64,000 bases of DNA from Flammeovirgaceae bacterium UBA2366 (GTDB lineage: Bacteria > Bacteroidota > Bacteroidia > Cytophagales > Cyclobacteriaceae): NCBI GenBank assembly GCA_002344065.1, contig DDTK01000012.1:310001-374000 (forward strand). Reading direction: 5' to 3'. The notes under the pieces are model-generated. The model ran no database searches and was not told the origin of the DNA. It worked only from the letters and a program-made list of their open reading frames with translations. Positions 33,410 to 42,756 of the stretch are shown one piece after another. A program made the position numbers and the translations under genes. Numbering within the stretch: the stretch's first letter is position 1; each line of letters starts with the position of its first letter.

Positions 33410-33700
33410 TTGTCTTCTAACTTCATGAGCCGAAAAACCCTTTTTGGTTGAACTCATTAAATGTAGGGTAATGTACCAATAACGATAGCTTAATTTACTA
33501 CTCTCTAAGATAGTACCGCTGCGAAGTGTTGTACGAAAACCACATGTCTTACACTGAAATTGCTCCTTGCCAGAAAGCTAATAGTGCTCAATACCTTGGC
33601 ATTTCTTACAAACAACCCCCTTTGAAAAGCGATGATCTCTAAAATGATTCCTGCACGAATCCTCGGAAGGAAATTGCTTTATAAAACTGAGTAAATTCAT
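33410..33700 (-). pseudogene. IS1595 transposase, N-terminal zinc-ribbon part
   Basis: 97 codons starting MNLLSFIKQFPSEDSCRNHF. A zinc ribbon is clear: VVCKKCQG...FQCKTCGFRTT with two CxxC pairs. It ends at STKKGFSAHEVRRQ, exactly at the cassette boundary, and continues as LGHKRYEPIW at 31970. The interruption is therefore clean: no bases of the transposase are lost. Confidence 0.88.
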
Positions 33701-33894
33701 ATCCCTTGATTTTTAAACCAAGGTCTTAATCCACTAAGACAACCTATGTCAAGTTTGGGTATCTTTACGGACTAGCAAATAAAACTATGTTCACTAAAAG
33801 CCGGAATAGTTGTTGTTTTTTATAAATTCACTTCTTTTCATTTAATCGGTTGTAGCGGCTGTGGTTCTTGTTGTACGTTGTCTGTCGTTTTAAA

Positions 33895-34944
33895 TTAGTC
33901 TTTCGCTTCAATTTTCTCTCTGACAAGCGGAATTACTTTTGTCGCATAAACGCTGATTGCTTCTTTAACAATATCGTGTGGCATAGTCGCCAATGGCATT
34001 TGAATGATAAATCTATCAATGTTCAAATGTTTGCGCAGCAATAAAATTTTATTAGCTACTTCTTCGGGTCCACCAACAAATAATCCTTGTCCTGAGGAAC
34101 GAGCGTAATCAAAGTCGCTTCTGGTGTAAGGCGGAAAACCACGTTCTCCTAATAAGTGATTTCTGTAATACTGTAAGTATGGAAAAAATGTGTCGGCAGT
34201 TTCTTTGTTGTCGCTAAGCACAAAACCATGTGCATGAACACTAAATTTTAATTTATCCGAATCGTGTCCGCTTTCTTGTGCTACTGCGCGATACAATTTT
34301 TCGTAATTACTGAAATCAACAATGTTGCCACCCAACATAGCCAAAACTACGGGAAGTCCAAGTTTTGCTGCTTTAATAACTGTAGTCCGCGAACCGCCCA
34401 ACGCCATAGATATGTTCAATGGTTTTTCGGTGCGTGGATAAATACCTAAGTTATCAATTGGGCTTCTTGTCTTTCCGCTCCACGTAACAAACTCGTTGTC
34501 TCTTGCTTTAAGTAACAATTCAAGTCGTTCATCAAACAGTAAATCGTATTGATTAAGGTCGAAACCAAACAAAGGAAATGATTCTGTAAACGCTCCACGC
34601 CCAACCAACAACTCTGCGCGTCCATTACTGATTGCATCAATAGTAGCAAAGTTTTGATAAACACGAATAGGGTCGCTAGTCGATAAAACTGTGACGGTAC
34701 TACCCAATGTAATGTGGTTGGTGTTTCCCGCAGCCCCAGCCAACACTATCGCTGGCGATGAAGCCGCAAAATCAGGTCGGTGATGTTCGCCCACGCCATA
34801 AAAATCAACTCCCAACTCGTCAGCTAACACAATATCATCAACTACTTGCCGAATGCGTTCTGCTTGTGAAATAGTTACGCCCGTATGTGGGTCGGGCATA
34901 ACATCGGCAAATGTGGAAATGCCAAATTCAATCTTCTTTTTCAT
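33895..34944 (-). CDS. LLM class flavin-dependent oxidoreductase
   Basis: A 349-aa luciferase-like monooxygenase (bacterial luciferase/F420-FMN TIM-barrel group). Typical segments are EFGISTFADVMPDPHTG at the start, DFYGVGEHHRPDFAASSPAIVLA, TLGSTVTVLSTSDPIRVYQNFATID and the ELLVGRGAFTESFPLFGF loop. The C-terminus shows GGPEEVANKILLLRKHLNIDRFI. Oxidised substrate unknown. It stands alone between the interrupted IS and an IS66 remnant. Confidence 0.93.
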   Translation of the reverse strand: MKKKIEFGISTFADVMPDPHTGVTISQAERIRQVVDDIVLADELGVDFYGVGEHHRPDFAASSPAIVLAGAAGNTNHITLGSTVTVLSTSDPIRVYQNFATIDAISNGRAELLVGRGAFTESFPLFGFDLNQYDLLFDERLELLLKARDNEFVTWSGKTRSPIDNLGIYPRTEKPLNISMALGGSRTTVIKAAKLGLPVVLAMLGGNIVDFSNYEKLYRAVAQESGHDSDKLKFSVHAHGFVLSDNKETADTFFPYLQYYRNHLLGERGFPPYTRSDFDYARSSGQGLFVGGPEEVANKILLLRKHLNIDRFIIQMPLATMPHDIVKEAISVYATKVIPLVREKIEAKD

Positions 34945-35039
34945 GCGTTACTAATTACGCCAATAAGGTTAAACTATTTTTTATGCAGTTTATGAATGCC
35001 TCTATGCACTACTCACTACCTTTTTGAAACCGAAGATGT

Positions 35040-35225
35040 AACCTAAACCGCAATAAACCCGGAATCGGAATTTGATAATGCCTTTTCTTCCCTGAACTTT
35101 TTAGCCCCAATAATGAAACCCCCTACATAGGCGATGTATTATTGAGCGCAAAATTCCTTTTGGCTTAGATCACTGCTTTTCCATTTTTGAATAAGCTCAC
35201 CAAGTCTTCTGAAGATCGTCTTCAC
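35040..35225 (-). pseudogene. Remnant of an IS66-type accessory ORF
   Basis: The first 28 codons read RRLGELIQKWKSSDLSQKEF and a stop, a typical IS66 TnpA start. A frameshifted continuation gives YW-AKKFREEKA, matching the YWxKKFREE pattern of that protein. It carries a stop and at least one frameshift, so it is dead. It lies between the LLM gene and the second RND operon. Confidence 0.5.
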
Positions 35226-35231
35226 AAAATC

Positions 35232-38200
35232 TTAAGTCTCAAACTCTTTGTACCTGGCTTTTCTTGCTTCATTTAACAGCCCGGTTTTTATCAAAGCTCT
35301 GTCAACAAGCTGATAAACTACTGGAACGACCACTAAAGTTAAAAACATGGAACTGGTCAAGCCACCAATTATTGACCAGGCAAGTCCATTTTTCCAGTCC
35401 GCTCCTGGTCCAGTGGCCAACGCCACTGGCATCATCCCCGCCACCATGGCAATTGTTGTCATCAGGATAGGGCGAAGGCGTTCCTTAGTTGCTTCCAACA
35501 ACGCCTCTTCTGTAGTCATACCTTTTTCTTTGAGGTGATTTGTAAAATCAACTACTAGTATGGCATTTTTGGCCACCAGTCCGATAAGCATAATAATACC
35601 GAGGAGAGTAAACAAGCTCAGCGTTTGGGCGGAAAGGGCCAATGCAACCAGGGCTCCTATGATTGCCAATGGTATGGAAAACAATACAACAAATGGGTAA
35701 ACAAAGTTGTCATAAAGTGCCACCATTATGAGATATACTAATATTATAGATGTAATAAAGGCAAATCCTAACTGCCCAAAAGATTCTTCTTGTCTCTGCT
35801 GATTTCCACCAAAAATAACACTTACTCCAGCGGGTAAGGTCATGCCATCAATGATTCCCTTTATTTCCGCAGCTACCGTTCCTGACGGGCGTCCGAGTAA
35901 TTGAGAATTAATATTGACGGAAGTTATCCGATTAAACCGTTCAAGTTTGGATGGCCCAAAACTTTCTTTTACTTCGGCAAATTGGTCAAGCCTAACCAGC
36001 TTTCCGTATTTACTTAGAAAGGTCAGCGCACGCACATCCTCAATGCTTTTACGGTTAAACTCATCAAATAGTATATTTATATCATACTCATACTCGCCTT
36101 GTCTGAAACTCGCATCATTATTGCCATTGAAAGCATATTGCATAGTGGCTCCAACAGTTTGGAGATCCAGGCCCAACTCGGCCATCTTTTGTCTGTCTGT
36201 AGTAACAACAACCTCGGGACTTCCCGCCTCTACCGTAAGCTTTACCTCCTGTGTTCCCTCCACTTTCTTTACCTTCTGCATGAGTTTATTGGCCGCTACC
36301 ATTACCGTGTCAAAAGACGGGCCGGTAACGATAAGTTGAATCGGTGCTTGCTCGGCAGTACCCAGTATTGATATGGGTGTCGATTTTACTTTTACACCAG
36401 GAAATTTATCCATGATCTCATTCTTTAAAAGAACACCATAGATATCTGAACTCTTTTCGCGCTGATCTTCCGGTACGAGTTTAACTGTAATCTCTGATTT
36501 GTAGGGTGTTCCGGTAGCGGATCCAAAGAATCCACCTTCATTGGTTTGTCCGATGGTAGTGATGGTTGACACAACCTCTTTTTTGGATGAAACAAACTCC
36601 TCAATTTTTCGCGACTGAATATTATTCTGGGCAACAGAAGTTCTCTTTGGATATTCAAGAACCAGGACGAATTCGCCACGATCTCCCTGGGCAATAAATT
36701 CTGATCCAATAAAGCCTGCTACAATTAAGCTAACTGATCCAAGAAAGAGCAGTGTAGCAATGGTGAGGGTGATAAATCGGTGTTTCAATGACCATCTCAA
36801 TACGTTCTGAACCCAATGAATAAATCTGTCTAAAGTCTCCTCAAATCTCAAAACAAATCTTCCAAAGAATGTTTTATCGGTCAAGCGCTCCAATTTTCCA
36901 AATCTTGAATATAGAAAAGGAACCATTGTGAATGACACCAGTAATGACAACAAGGTTGCGATCACAATCACGATAGAAAACTGCCTCATAATATTAGAAA
37001 TAATACCGGTTGTCAGCGCAATGGGCAAGAACACAACAACGATTACCATTGTTATCGAGGTAACAGTGAAGCCGATTTCTTTCACCCCATCATAGGCGGC
37101 CTGAATTTTATTTTTACCCATCTCCATGTGGCGATAAATATTTTCGATTACCACAATGGCATCATCTACTAATATGCCAACCACCAACGAAAGACCAAGG
37201 AGCGACATCAGGTTCAGTGTAAATCCGAACAACGACATACCGATAAAAGTAGCTATCAGAGAAAGGGGTATCGCTACCATGACAATGATTGAATTCCTTA
37301 TGGAATGCAGGAATAGTAACATGATAGCTGCCACCAGGATGATGGCGAGAATAAGATCATGTATTACGGCATCGGCTGCGTCCAGGGTGTATTCGGTAGA
37401 GTCCCTGGCAATGGTAAACTTTAGATCAATATTGGAATACAAGTGCTCAAGTTTAGCTAACTCCTTGTGCACCAATTCACTCACAGCTACTGCATTGGCG
37501 TCAGTTTGCTTTTGAATGCTCAGCCCAATTGAGTTCAATAAATCAATGCGGTTGATGAGTTTGACTTCTTTCTTGGTGTCCTGAATTTCTGCAACATCTC
37601 TTAAATAAACAGGTCCTCCCTGGGGTGTTGAGGCAACCACCAGATTTTTTATTTCTTCCAACGTTTTGTATTTGCCGGCCAATCTTATCAGGATTTGTTC
37701 TTCCTCGGAAATTATTTTCCCCGTAGGAAAATCAATGTTGGAGGTTTTAATCAGTTGAACGAGTTGGGGAAGGGAGAGACTATATGCCTGTAGTTTATTT
37801 TTGTTGACGTTAATGCGAATCTCACGTTCTTCGCCACCGATTAGGTTCGTCTGCGCAACACCTGGAATTTTTGCCAGATTTGGCTGAAGACGCTGTGTAA
37901 CCAAATCATACAAATCAGTCGCGTTCATTTTAGCCGAAATGCCAAGATTAATAATAGGCAGATCATCGAAAGAGAACTTTCCTAATGAAGGTGTCTTTAC
38001 ATCGTCCGGAAGATTGGATAAAATAGCATTCACTTTTCGCTGAGCATCTTGCAGCGCCAAATCAATATTTGCCTCAGTGCGGAGTTCAATAACAATGACC
38101 GATAAGCTCTCATAAGAACTGGCGGTGATTTTATCAACATTTTCCATTGAGGATATGGCATTTTCAATTTCCTTTGTTACGGAGTTTTCCACTTCATTTG

Positions 38201-38366
38201 GTGAAGCTCCCGGATAGATTGCGGAAATTGTTATGATAGGTGCACTGAATTTGGGCATCAATTCATAACCTAATTTTTTATAGCTGTTAAGGCCTAGAAA
38301 TGTCAGTGTTATAAAAAGAACCAATATAAGAGATGGCCTTTTTATCGAAACTTCAGTTATTTTCAT
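35232..38366 (-). CDS. RND efflux transporter, HAE1/AcrB type
   Basis: A 1044-aa inner-membrane proton-driven pump. Standard landmarks are SIKRPSLILVLFITLTFLGL at TM1, YPGASPNEVENSVTKEIE, GLSLVVGILVDDAIVVIENI in TM4 (DD proton-relay residues) and GIIMLIGLVAKNAILVVDFT in TM10. Such pumps export hydrophobic or cationic compounds; the particular substrate is not evident. It is the last gene of the second efflux operon (adaptor 24 bp upstream, then TolC, TetR). Confidence 0.94.
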   Translation of the reverse strand: MKITEVSIKRPSLILVLFITLTFLGLNSYKKLGYELMPKFSAPIITISAIYPGASPNEVENSVTKEIENAISSMENVDKITASSYESLSVIVIELRTEANIDLALQDAQRKVNAILSNLPDDVKTPSLGKFSFDDLPIINLGISAKMNATDLYDLVTQRLQPNLAKIPGVAQTNLIGGEEREIRINVNKNKLQAYSLSLPQLVQLIKTSNIDFPTGKIISEEEQILIRLAGKYKTLEEIKNLVVASTPQGGPVYLRDVAEIQDTKKEVKLINRIDLLNSIGLSIQKQTDANAVAVSELVHKELAKLEHLYSNIDLKFTIARDSTEYTLDAADAVIHDLILAIILVAAIMLLFLHSIRNSIIVMVAIPLSLIATFIGMSLFGFTLNLMSLLGLSLVVGILVDDAIVVIENIYRHMEMGKNKIQAAYDGVKEIGFTVTSITMVIVVVFLPIALTTGIISNIMRQFSIVIVIATLLSLLVSFTMVPFLYSRFGKLERLTDKTFFGRFVLRFEETLDRFIHWVQNVLRWSLKHRFITLTIATLLFLGSVSLIVAGFIGSEFIAQGDRGEFVLVLEYPKRTSVAQNNIQSRKIEEFVSSKKEVVSTITTIGQTNEGGFFGSATGTPYKSEITVKLVPEDQREKSSDIYGVLLKNEIMDKFPGVKVKSTPISILGTAEQAPIQLIVTGPSFDTVMVAANKLMQKVKKVEGTQEVKLTVEAGSPEVVVTTDRQKMAELGLDLQTVGATMQYAFNGNNDASFRQGEYEYDINILFDEFNRKSIEDVRALTFLSKYGKLVRLDQFAEVKESFGPSKLERFNRITSVNINSQLLGRPSGTVAAEIKGIIDGMTLPAGVSVIFGGNQQRQEESFGQLGFAFITSIILVYLIMVALYDNFVYPFVVLFSIPLAIIGALVALALSAQTLSLFTLLGIIMLIGLVAKNAILVVDFTNHLKEKGMTTEEALLEATKERLRPILMTTIAMVAGMMPVALATGPGADWKNGLAWSIIGGLTSSMFLTLVVVPVVYQLVDRALIKTGLLNEARKARYKEFET

Positions 38367-38390
38367 ATCAGTGTTGTGCTAAGGACATAA

Positions 38391-39455
38391 TTAATTTTCA
38401 TTCAGGATTGTTACTTTGGCACCTTCAGTCAAGTTGATTTGACCGCTGATAACTACCTTCTCACCTTCCTTTATACCATCAAGTACTTCAACATTATTGG
38501 AGAAAAGCCTCCCGATGATAATCGCCCTTAACATAACGGAGTCTCCTGAAACGACATACACCTGAGCATTTTCAATGCTCCCCAAGAGTGAAGCCCGGGG
38601 AATCACCAGGGAAGTTTCAGCCGCAGGCAACTCAAATGTGGCACGACCAAACATTCCACCCCGAAGGGGTTTGTCTTTTACATTTGTGATTTGAAGTTCC
38701 ACCGGAAAGTTCAGGTTGACATCGGCAGTCGCGCCCACAAACTTTACACGGGCCTCGTAATTAACATCAGGATAAACATCGGCTGACACCTTAATTTGCC
38801 GGGCTTGATTTACTCTCAACACTTGATCCTCTGTTACGTTCACCACCATTTTCATCTTCGTCAGGTCGACAATCTCAAAAGCTTCTTTGGCGGATGCGAT
38901 GTACTGGCCATTTTCTATGAAGCGCTTATTCACATAACCGGCAAAGGGTGCAGTCAGGTAAGTGTCTTTCAATCGTTCCCTGGCATTTATCAACCTTGCC
39001 TCCCCATTAATGTAATTCAGGTTAATCTCATCAAGCTGAGCCTGCGTAACCCCTCCTGTTTTTACCAGGTTCACATAGCGCTCCTTATCAGTTTCCAACT
39101 TCTTTAGGTTAGCAGTTGCTGACTTGACATCAGCTTCAAGCGACTCATATTCCATTCTTGCCAGCAACTGTCCCTGCTGAACGAATCGTCCTTCGTCAAC
39201 GGATATGTTCACAAACTTGCCGGCCGCTTCAGTGGAAACAATGACTTGTCTGAATGGCGAAAAACTTCCAGTAGCTGTAAAACTGCCACCCAACGCTTCC
39301 CGCTTTGTTACTGCTATCTGTACTGGAATTGTTGCATTAGCAACCTTTGCAAGCTCAGTTTTTTCCTTCATCCTCTCCTTGTTGTTCTTGAGCACATAAG
39401 CACTAATTATTACAAGTGCAATGATGATAATTATTGCGATTATGGTTTTTTTCAT
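38391..39455 (-). CDS. RND periplasmic adaptor (membrane fusion protein)
   Basis: A 354-aa adaptor with an uncleaved N-terminal anchor (IIAIIIIIALVIISAYVL). Lipoyl halves are FVNISVDEGRFVQQGQLLARM and YLTAPFAGYVNKRFIENGQYI around a helical hairpin (YVNLVKTGGVTQAQLDEINL), followed by beta-barrel and C-terminal domains. It couples the downstream RND pump to the TolC protein encoded upstream. Confidence 0.92.
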   Translation of the reverse strand: MKKTIIAIIIIIALVIISAYVLKNNKERMKEKTELAKVANATIPVQIAVTKREALGGSFTATGSFSPFRQVIVSTEAAGKFVNISVDEGRFVQQGQLLARMEYESLEADVKSATANLKKLETDKERYVNLVKTGGVTQAQLDEINLNYINGEARLINARERLKDTYLTAPFAGYVNKRFIENGQYIASAKEAFEIVDLTKMKMVVNVTEDQVLRVNQARQIKVSADVYPDVNYEARVKFVGATADVNLNFPVELQITNVKDKPLRGGMFGRATFELPAAETSLVIPRASLLGSIENAQVYVVSGDSVMLRAIIIGRLFSNNVEVLDGIKEGEKVVISGQINLTEGAKVTILNEN

Positions 39456-39485
39456 ATAAAATTCCTGAATTAGATTAATTAGAAT

Positions 39486-40862
39486 TTAGTTTAATAAAGA
39501 TTTGATGTTACCGTTGGCCCTAAGCAAGTCTATTTCCGATTGCTTTACCTTTAACAACGCCTCGATCAGCTGGCTTTGTGCCTGGATTCTGGCAGTCTCT
39601 GCTTGCAATAAGTCAGTTAGAGGACTGATCCCTTCGTTGTAATTTTGCTCGGTTACATCGTAAACACTGTTGGCTAGCAGAACATTTTGCCGTTGAGCCT
39701 GAAAATTTTTGTAATTCACTTCAAGTGACCGGACAGCATTTTCACTAACAGTTGACGATTGTTGCTTGACAAATGCCAAATCTTTCTCTGTTTTCATTTG
39801 CCGGATACGGGATTGCCGCATTTGTGCATGCTTTCGAAAACCATCAAAGATGGGGACGTTTAAGCGTAAGCCAATTGATGCGACATCAAACCAAAGTGGA
39901 TTCGCATCACTCGACAGGAAAAACGAATTAGATTGTCCCTGGTAAGTGTAATTCGCAAATGCAGACAAGGTCGGGTAATAACCTGCTGAATAATTTTTTC
40001 TCTCCAGTTCATACAGGGAGAGTTGAGTGGTTAATTGCTTATACTCAATCTTGTCTTCCCATACGAATTCTGTTACTAATGGGGTCGGTGTATAATTTAA
40101 GAATGCAGAGTCTAAATCAGTAGGCAATTGGAAATCAATGTCGAAAGCAGAATCCTGGTTAAGGCCAATTAGTAATTTTAACTGGCTTATTGACACACTA
40201 TAACTGTCCCGTATGGTGGCCAATTGAGTTTCGATATTGGTGACGCCTATCCGTAACCTGTCGACATCAAGCTTCCGGGCTAAGCCATTGTTAAAACGAT
40301 CATTGGTGATGGCAAGGCTCTTTTGCAATTCTTCTTGATTAGTCTCCAAAACAATTTGCTGTGTCTTTAAAGTGGCCACGCGGTAAAACAAGGATGCAAC
40401 TTGGTAGATTGTCTCTTCTTCAATACGTTCACGATTAAACCTGTAATAATCTTCGCCTACTCTTGCAGCCTTGATACCCGTAAACAGGCTTTGGTTAAAT
40501 ATCTGTTGATTTGCCTGAACATTAATTGATGTTGCATATTTTAGCCCGCCACGTAGCACAATGTAATCATCAGGACCTGCATTCGGATCGCCCAATGCAG
40601 CCGGAAAAACGAACGCTTGCCGCAGCACATTATCAATCAGTTCCCCAGTTGCATTAATCTGAGGAAAGGCTGTTGCTTTCACTTCCTTTGTTTTTTGCTT
40701 TCCTTCCTCCTCATCCATTTGAGCTTTGAGAATGGAAATATTCTCGGTCATGGCCTGTTGAATACACTGCCTGAGAGAATAGTGTTGAACCTCTTGCGCA
40801 AAGAGTATTGCTGGGAAGAGATTAAAAAGGATAAGTACTGACTTTAGATTCTTGATACTCAT
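39486..40862 (-). CDS. TolC-family outer-membrane efflux protein
   Basis: A 458-aa outer-membrane factor with a cleavable signal (VLILFNLFPAILFAQ). Paired helical repeats include LRQCIQQAMTENISILKAQ and, at the end, NYNEGISPLTDLLQAETARI. It is part of the second RND operon; the TetR gene is 23 bp upstream and the adaptor gene 30 bp downstream. Confidence 0.92.
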   Translation of the reverse strand: MSIKNLKSVLILFNLFPAILFAQEVQHYSLRQCIQQAMTENISILKAQMDEEEGKQKTKEVKATAFPQINATGELIDNVLRQAFVFPAALGDPNAGPDDYIVLRGGLKYATSINVQANQQIFNQSLFTGIKAARVGEDYYRFNRERIEEETIYQVASLFYRVATLKTQQIVLETNQEELQKSLAITNDRFNNGLARKLDVDRLRIGVTNIETQLATIRDSYSVSISQLKLLIGLNQDSAFDIDFQLPTDLDSAFLNYTPTPLVTEFVWEDKIEYKQLTTQLSLYELERKNYSAGYYPTLSAFANYTYQGQSNSFFLSSDANPLWFDVASIGLRLNVPIFDGFRKHAQMRQSRIRQMKTEKDLAFVKQQSSTVSENAVRSLEVNYKNFQAQRQNVLLANSVYDVTEQNYNEGISPLTDLLQAETARIQAQSQLIEALLKVKQSEIDLLRANGNIKSLLN

Positions 40863-40885
40863 TAACTGATTATTATTTTTATGGT

Positions 40886-41515
40886 TTAATGAAGATTTTG
40901 AAGATTGTTTAATTTCAGATTCTTGCTAACACGCCTCCCTTTTTCGGTAGCAACCCCACTGACCAAACAATCAATTAAATTGATTGTTAATGCCTGTTCT
41001 GAATATTTTTCCCGTGGTAAAAGTTTTTCATTGTTAGACAACCGAACCACTTCAAGAAAAAAAACAACATAGAAATTCACATCGAGTGTTGAGTTGAAGT
41101 AGTGTTTCTTGATTCCAGCCATTACAATGTCTTTAATCTTGCTGGTCAAAAAATCGTCTCTGAACTCCTGTAGAATTTGCCATCCATTCTCGTGATACTT
41201 TTGTAAATCGTAAATCAATGAAGGGCTGGTTTCTCTCATCATGGATGTGATGCAGATGAAAATTTTTATCAACTGTTCAACAGGGTTTGCAGGTTTGTCC
41301 AAAGTGGCAGCAACTAATCCCTCCAGTCTTTTTCGAAGAACGGTTATGATGTGATATACGATTTCATTTTTGTTTGCAAATGACTCATAAATGGTTTTCT
41401 TGGACATGTTCAGGTGATGAGCAATGTCATCCATAGAAATGCTTCTGGTGCCGTATTTTCTAAAAAGATTCTCGGCACAGGTAAGTATTTTCTCCCTGTT
41501 TTCAGAATTGTACAT
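40886..41515 (-). CDS. TetR/AcrR regulator of the second RND operon
   Basis: About 209 aa. HTH: ENLFRKYGTRSISMDDIAHH and LNMSKKTIYESFANKNEI, a standard TetR DNA-binding domain. Start 41515 (MYNSENREKIL) is chosen; longer in-frame starts would add residues that do not resemble the family and overlap the upstream gene. It is the only regulator inside the operon and probably represses it. Confidence 0.9.
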   Translation of the reverse strand: MYNSENREKILTCAENLFRKYGTRSISMDDIAHHLNMSKKTIYESFANKNEIVYHIITVLRKRLEGLVAATLDKPANPVEQLIKIFICITSMMRETSPSLIYDLQKYHENGWQILQEFRDDFLTSKIKDIVMAGIKKHYFNSTLDVNFYVVFFLEVVRLSNNEKLLPREKYSEQALTINLIDCLVSGVATEKGRRVSKNLKLNNLQNLH

Positions 41516-41571
41516 AGCTGTTTGAGTCAGTAACAATGCCTTCAAACCATTTTGAACCATTAAACCGAGCG

Positions 41572-42195
41572 TCAAGCATTTCTGGCATTACGAGGCATCG
41601 TTCCGTAAATGTAATCCCACAAAGGAGAAGAAACGCCAAAGACTAATTCACCGTCCTTGTAATGGTGAATGCTGTGGTTTACCCAAAGTACTTTAAAAAA
41701 GTTTCGAGGCGGTGGAAAGGCGTGAATGATATAATGGATGCCAAGATAAACTGAGTAGCCCACTAAAAATCCGGGTAAAAATGCAAAAACATAGTCACCC
41801 ATCACTAATCTTAAAACCAATAGCAAAATTGTGGAAATGGTTACGCTTAGTATTGGAGGCATGGCCAGCCTTTCTTTGTCTCTTGGATACTCATGATGGA
41901 CTCCATGTATTGTGTATTGAATCTTTGCTCTCAGCTTCGAGTACGTGGCCATGTGAAAAACATACCTGTGTGCATTGTATTCGACCCATGTAAACACAAA
42001 CAATCCCGCAAAGAAAAGAAGGGTAGCAATGCCCCATGTCAGTGCAGTATGTGTCAGACTCCAATAAAATAGGGCTGCCGAATACAAAACAAGTATTGAA
42101 GTTGGGACAGCAATATGCGTTCGTGTTAATCGCTCAAGCACCACACTGTCAAATAGTTTGCGTGTTCCGTCATTCTTTGGCTTTACCTCCATCAT
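41572..42195 (-). CDS. Fatty-acid hydroxylase / sterol-desaturase superfamily protein
   Basis: A 207-aa membrane-bound di-iron enzyme. His clusters of the superfamily are visible: HRYVFHM, HGVHHEYP, HYIIHAF and HSIHHYKDG. Four hydrophobic spans surround them. Likely a C-C or C-H hydroxylase acting on lipids; the substrate is unknown. It is preceded by a UspA gene (17 bp away) and followed by the TetR gene of the efflux operon. Confidence 0.88.
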   Translation of the reverse strand: MMEVKPKNDGTRKLFDSVVLERLTRTHIAVPTSILVLYSAALFYWSLTHTALTWGIATLLFFAGLFVFTWVEYNAHRYVFHMATYSKLRAKIQYTIHGVHHEYPRDKERLAMPPILSVTISTILLLVLRLVMGDYVFAFLPGFLVGYSVYLGIHYIIHAFPPPRNFFKVLWVNHSIHHYKDGELVFGVSSPLWDYIYGTMPRNARNA

Positions 42196-42212
42196 TCTTT
42201 AAATATTTTGTT

Positions 42213-42656
42213 TTAGTGAGTTTCTCTTCTATACGGTATAACGATAACCGGCACAGTAGCGTGCCTTATCAAATACTCTGCATTACTCCCCATAACCCAA
42301 TGGGATAGACCTGTCTTACCATGTGTTCCAATGACCAGGTAAGAAATGTCAAGCTTTGCTGCCTGCTCGATTATTTCCCTTTTTGGATCTCCGATTCTGA
42401 TCACAATCTCTTTGTCAACGTCCGAATACTTTTGCGTTCCCTTGGTGAGAAATTCGATTGCGTACTGTTCAACTTCTTCCCAGTTCCAAACTTTAGGCAG
42501 CGTGGGGACATAATTGGAATACTGTAATGTATTGTCCACAACATGGATAATACAGACAACTCCATGGAGTTGTCGCACAAGCTTGATCCCTTGCTCTATG
42601 ATAAGCAAAGAATCTTCACTCAAATCACTTGCAATCATGATTTTCACCTCGTACAC
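42213..42656 (-). CDS. UspA-type universal stress protein
   Basis: A 147-aa Rossmann-like alpha/beta protein. The nucleotide-binding signature GTHGKTGLSHWVMGSNAEYL matches G-2x-G-9x-G-S/N and predicts an ATP-binding UspA. N-terminal IMIASDLSEDSLLIIEQGI is the first strand and helix. It is first in the minus-strand cluster and shares a divergent promoter region with the plus-strand TetR gene. Confidence 0.92.
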   Translation of the reverse strand: MYEVKIMIASDLSEDSLLIIEQGIKLVRQLHGVVCIIHVVDNTLQYSNYVPTLPKVWNWEEVEQYAIEFLTKGTQKYSDVDKEIVIRIGDPKREIIEQAAKLDISYLVIGTHGKTGLSHWVMGSNAEYLIRHATVPVIVIPYRRETH

Positions 42657-42684
42657 AAAACTTGTTGTCTAATATCTTGACGCT

Positions 42685-42728
42685 GTAAAGTTAATAGAAT
42701 AACTTTACTTTTAACAGAATTGTTAAAA
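42685..42728 (+). promoter_or_regulatory. Two perfect palindromes in a divergent promoter region
   Basis: Site 1: GTAAAGTTA-N6-TAACTTTAC (42685-42708). Site 2: TTTTAAC-N6-GTTAAAA (42709-42728). Both are perfect inverted repeats with a 6-bp spacer and a shared GTTA half-site core, lying between the UspA and TetR starts. They are the obvious operators for the TetR protein at 42757 (inference). Confidence 0.65.
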
Positions 42729-42756
42729 TACTAAGTTAAATCAAAAAACATTGAAA

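Larger units (their letters stand above)
31351..33777 (-). mobile_element. IS1595-family insertion sequence interrupted by a cassette
   Basis: Imperfect terminal inverted repeats: left GCTAGTCCGTAATCATACC (31354-31372) and right GGTATCTTTACGGACTAGC (33758-33776), matching in about 16 of 19 positions. Without the 1439-bp insert at 31971-33409 the element is about 988 bp, a normal size for the family. The transposase reads across both parts. No exact target duplication was found. Confidence 0.8.

Noticed and set aside
33797..33900. Possible second attC site for the LLM oxidoreductase on the minus strand (AGCCG and CGGCT arms)
   Set aside because: Only five bases pair at the core, the outer boxes do not complement, and no G|TT core with a matching partner is seen on the other side of the gene.
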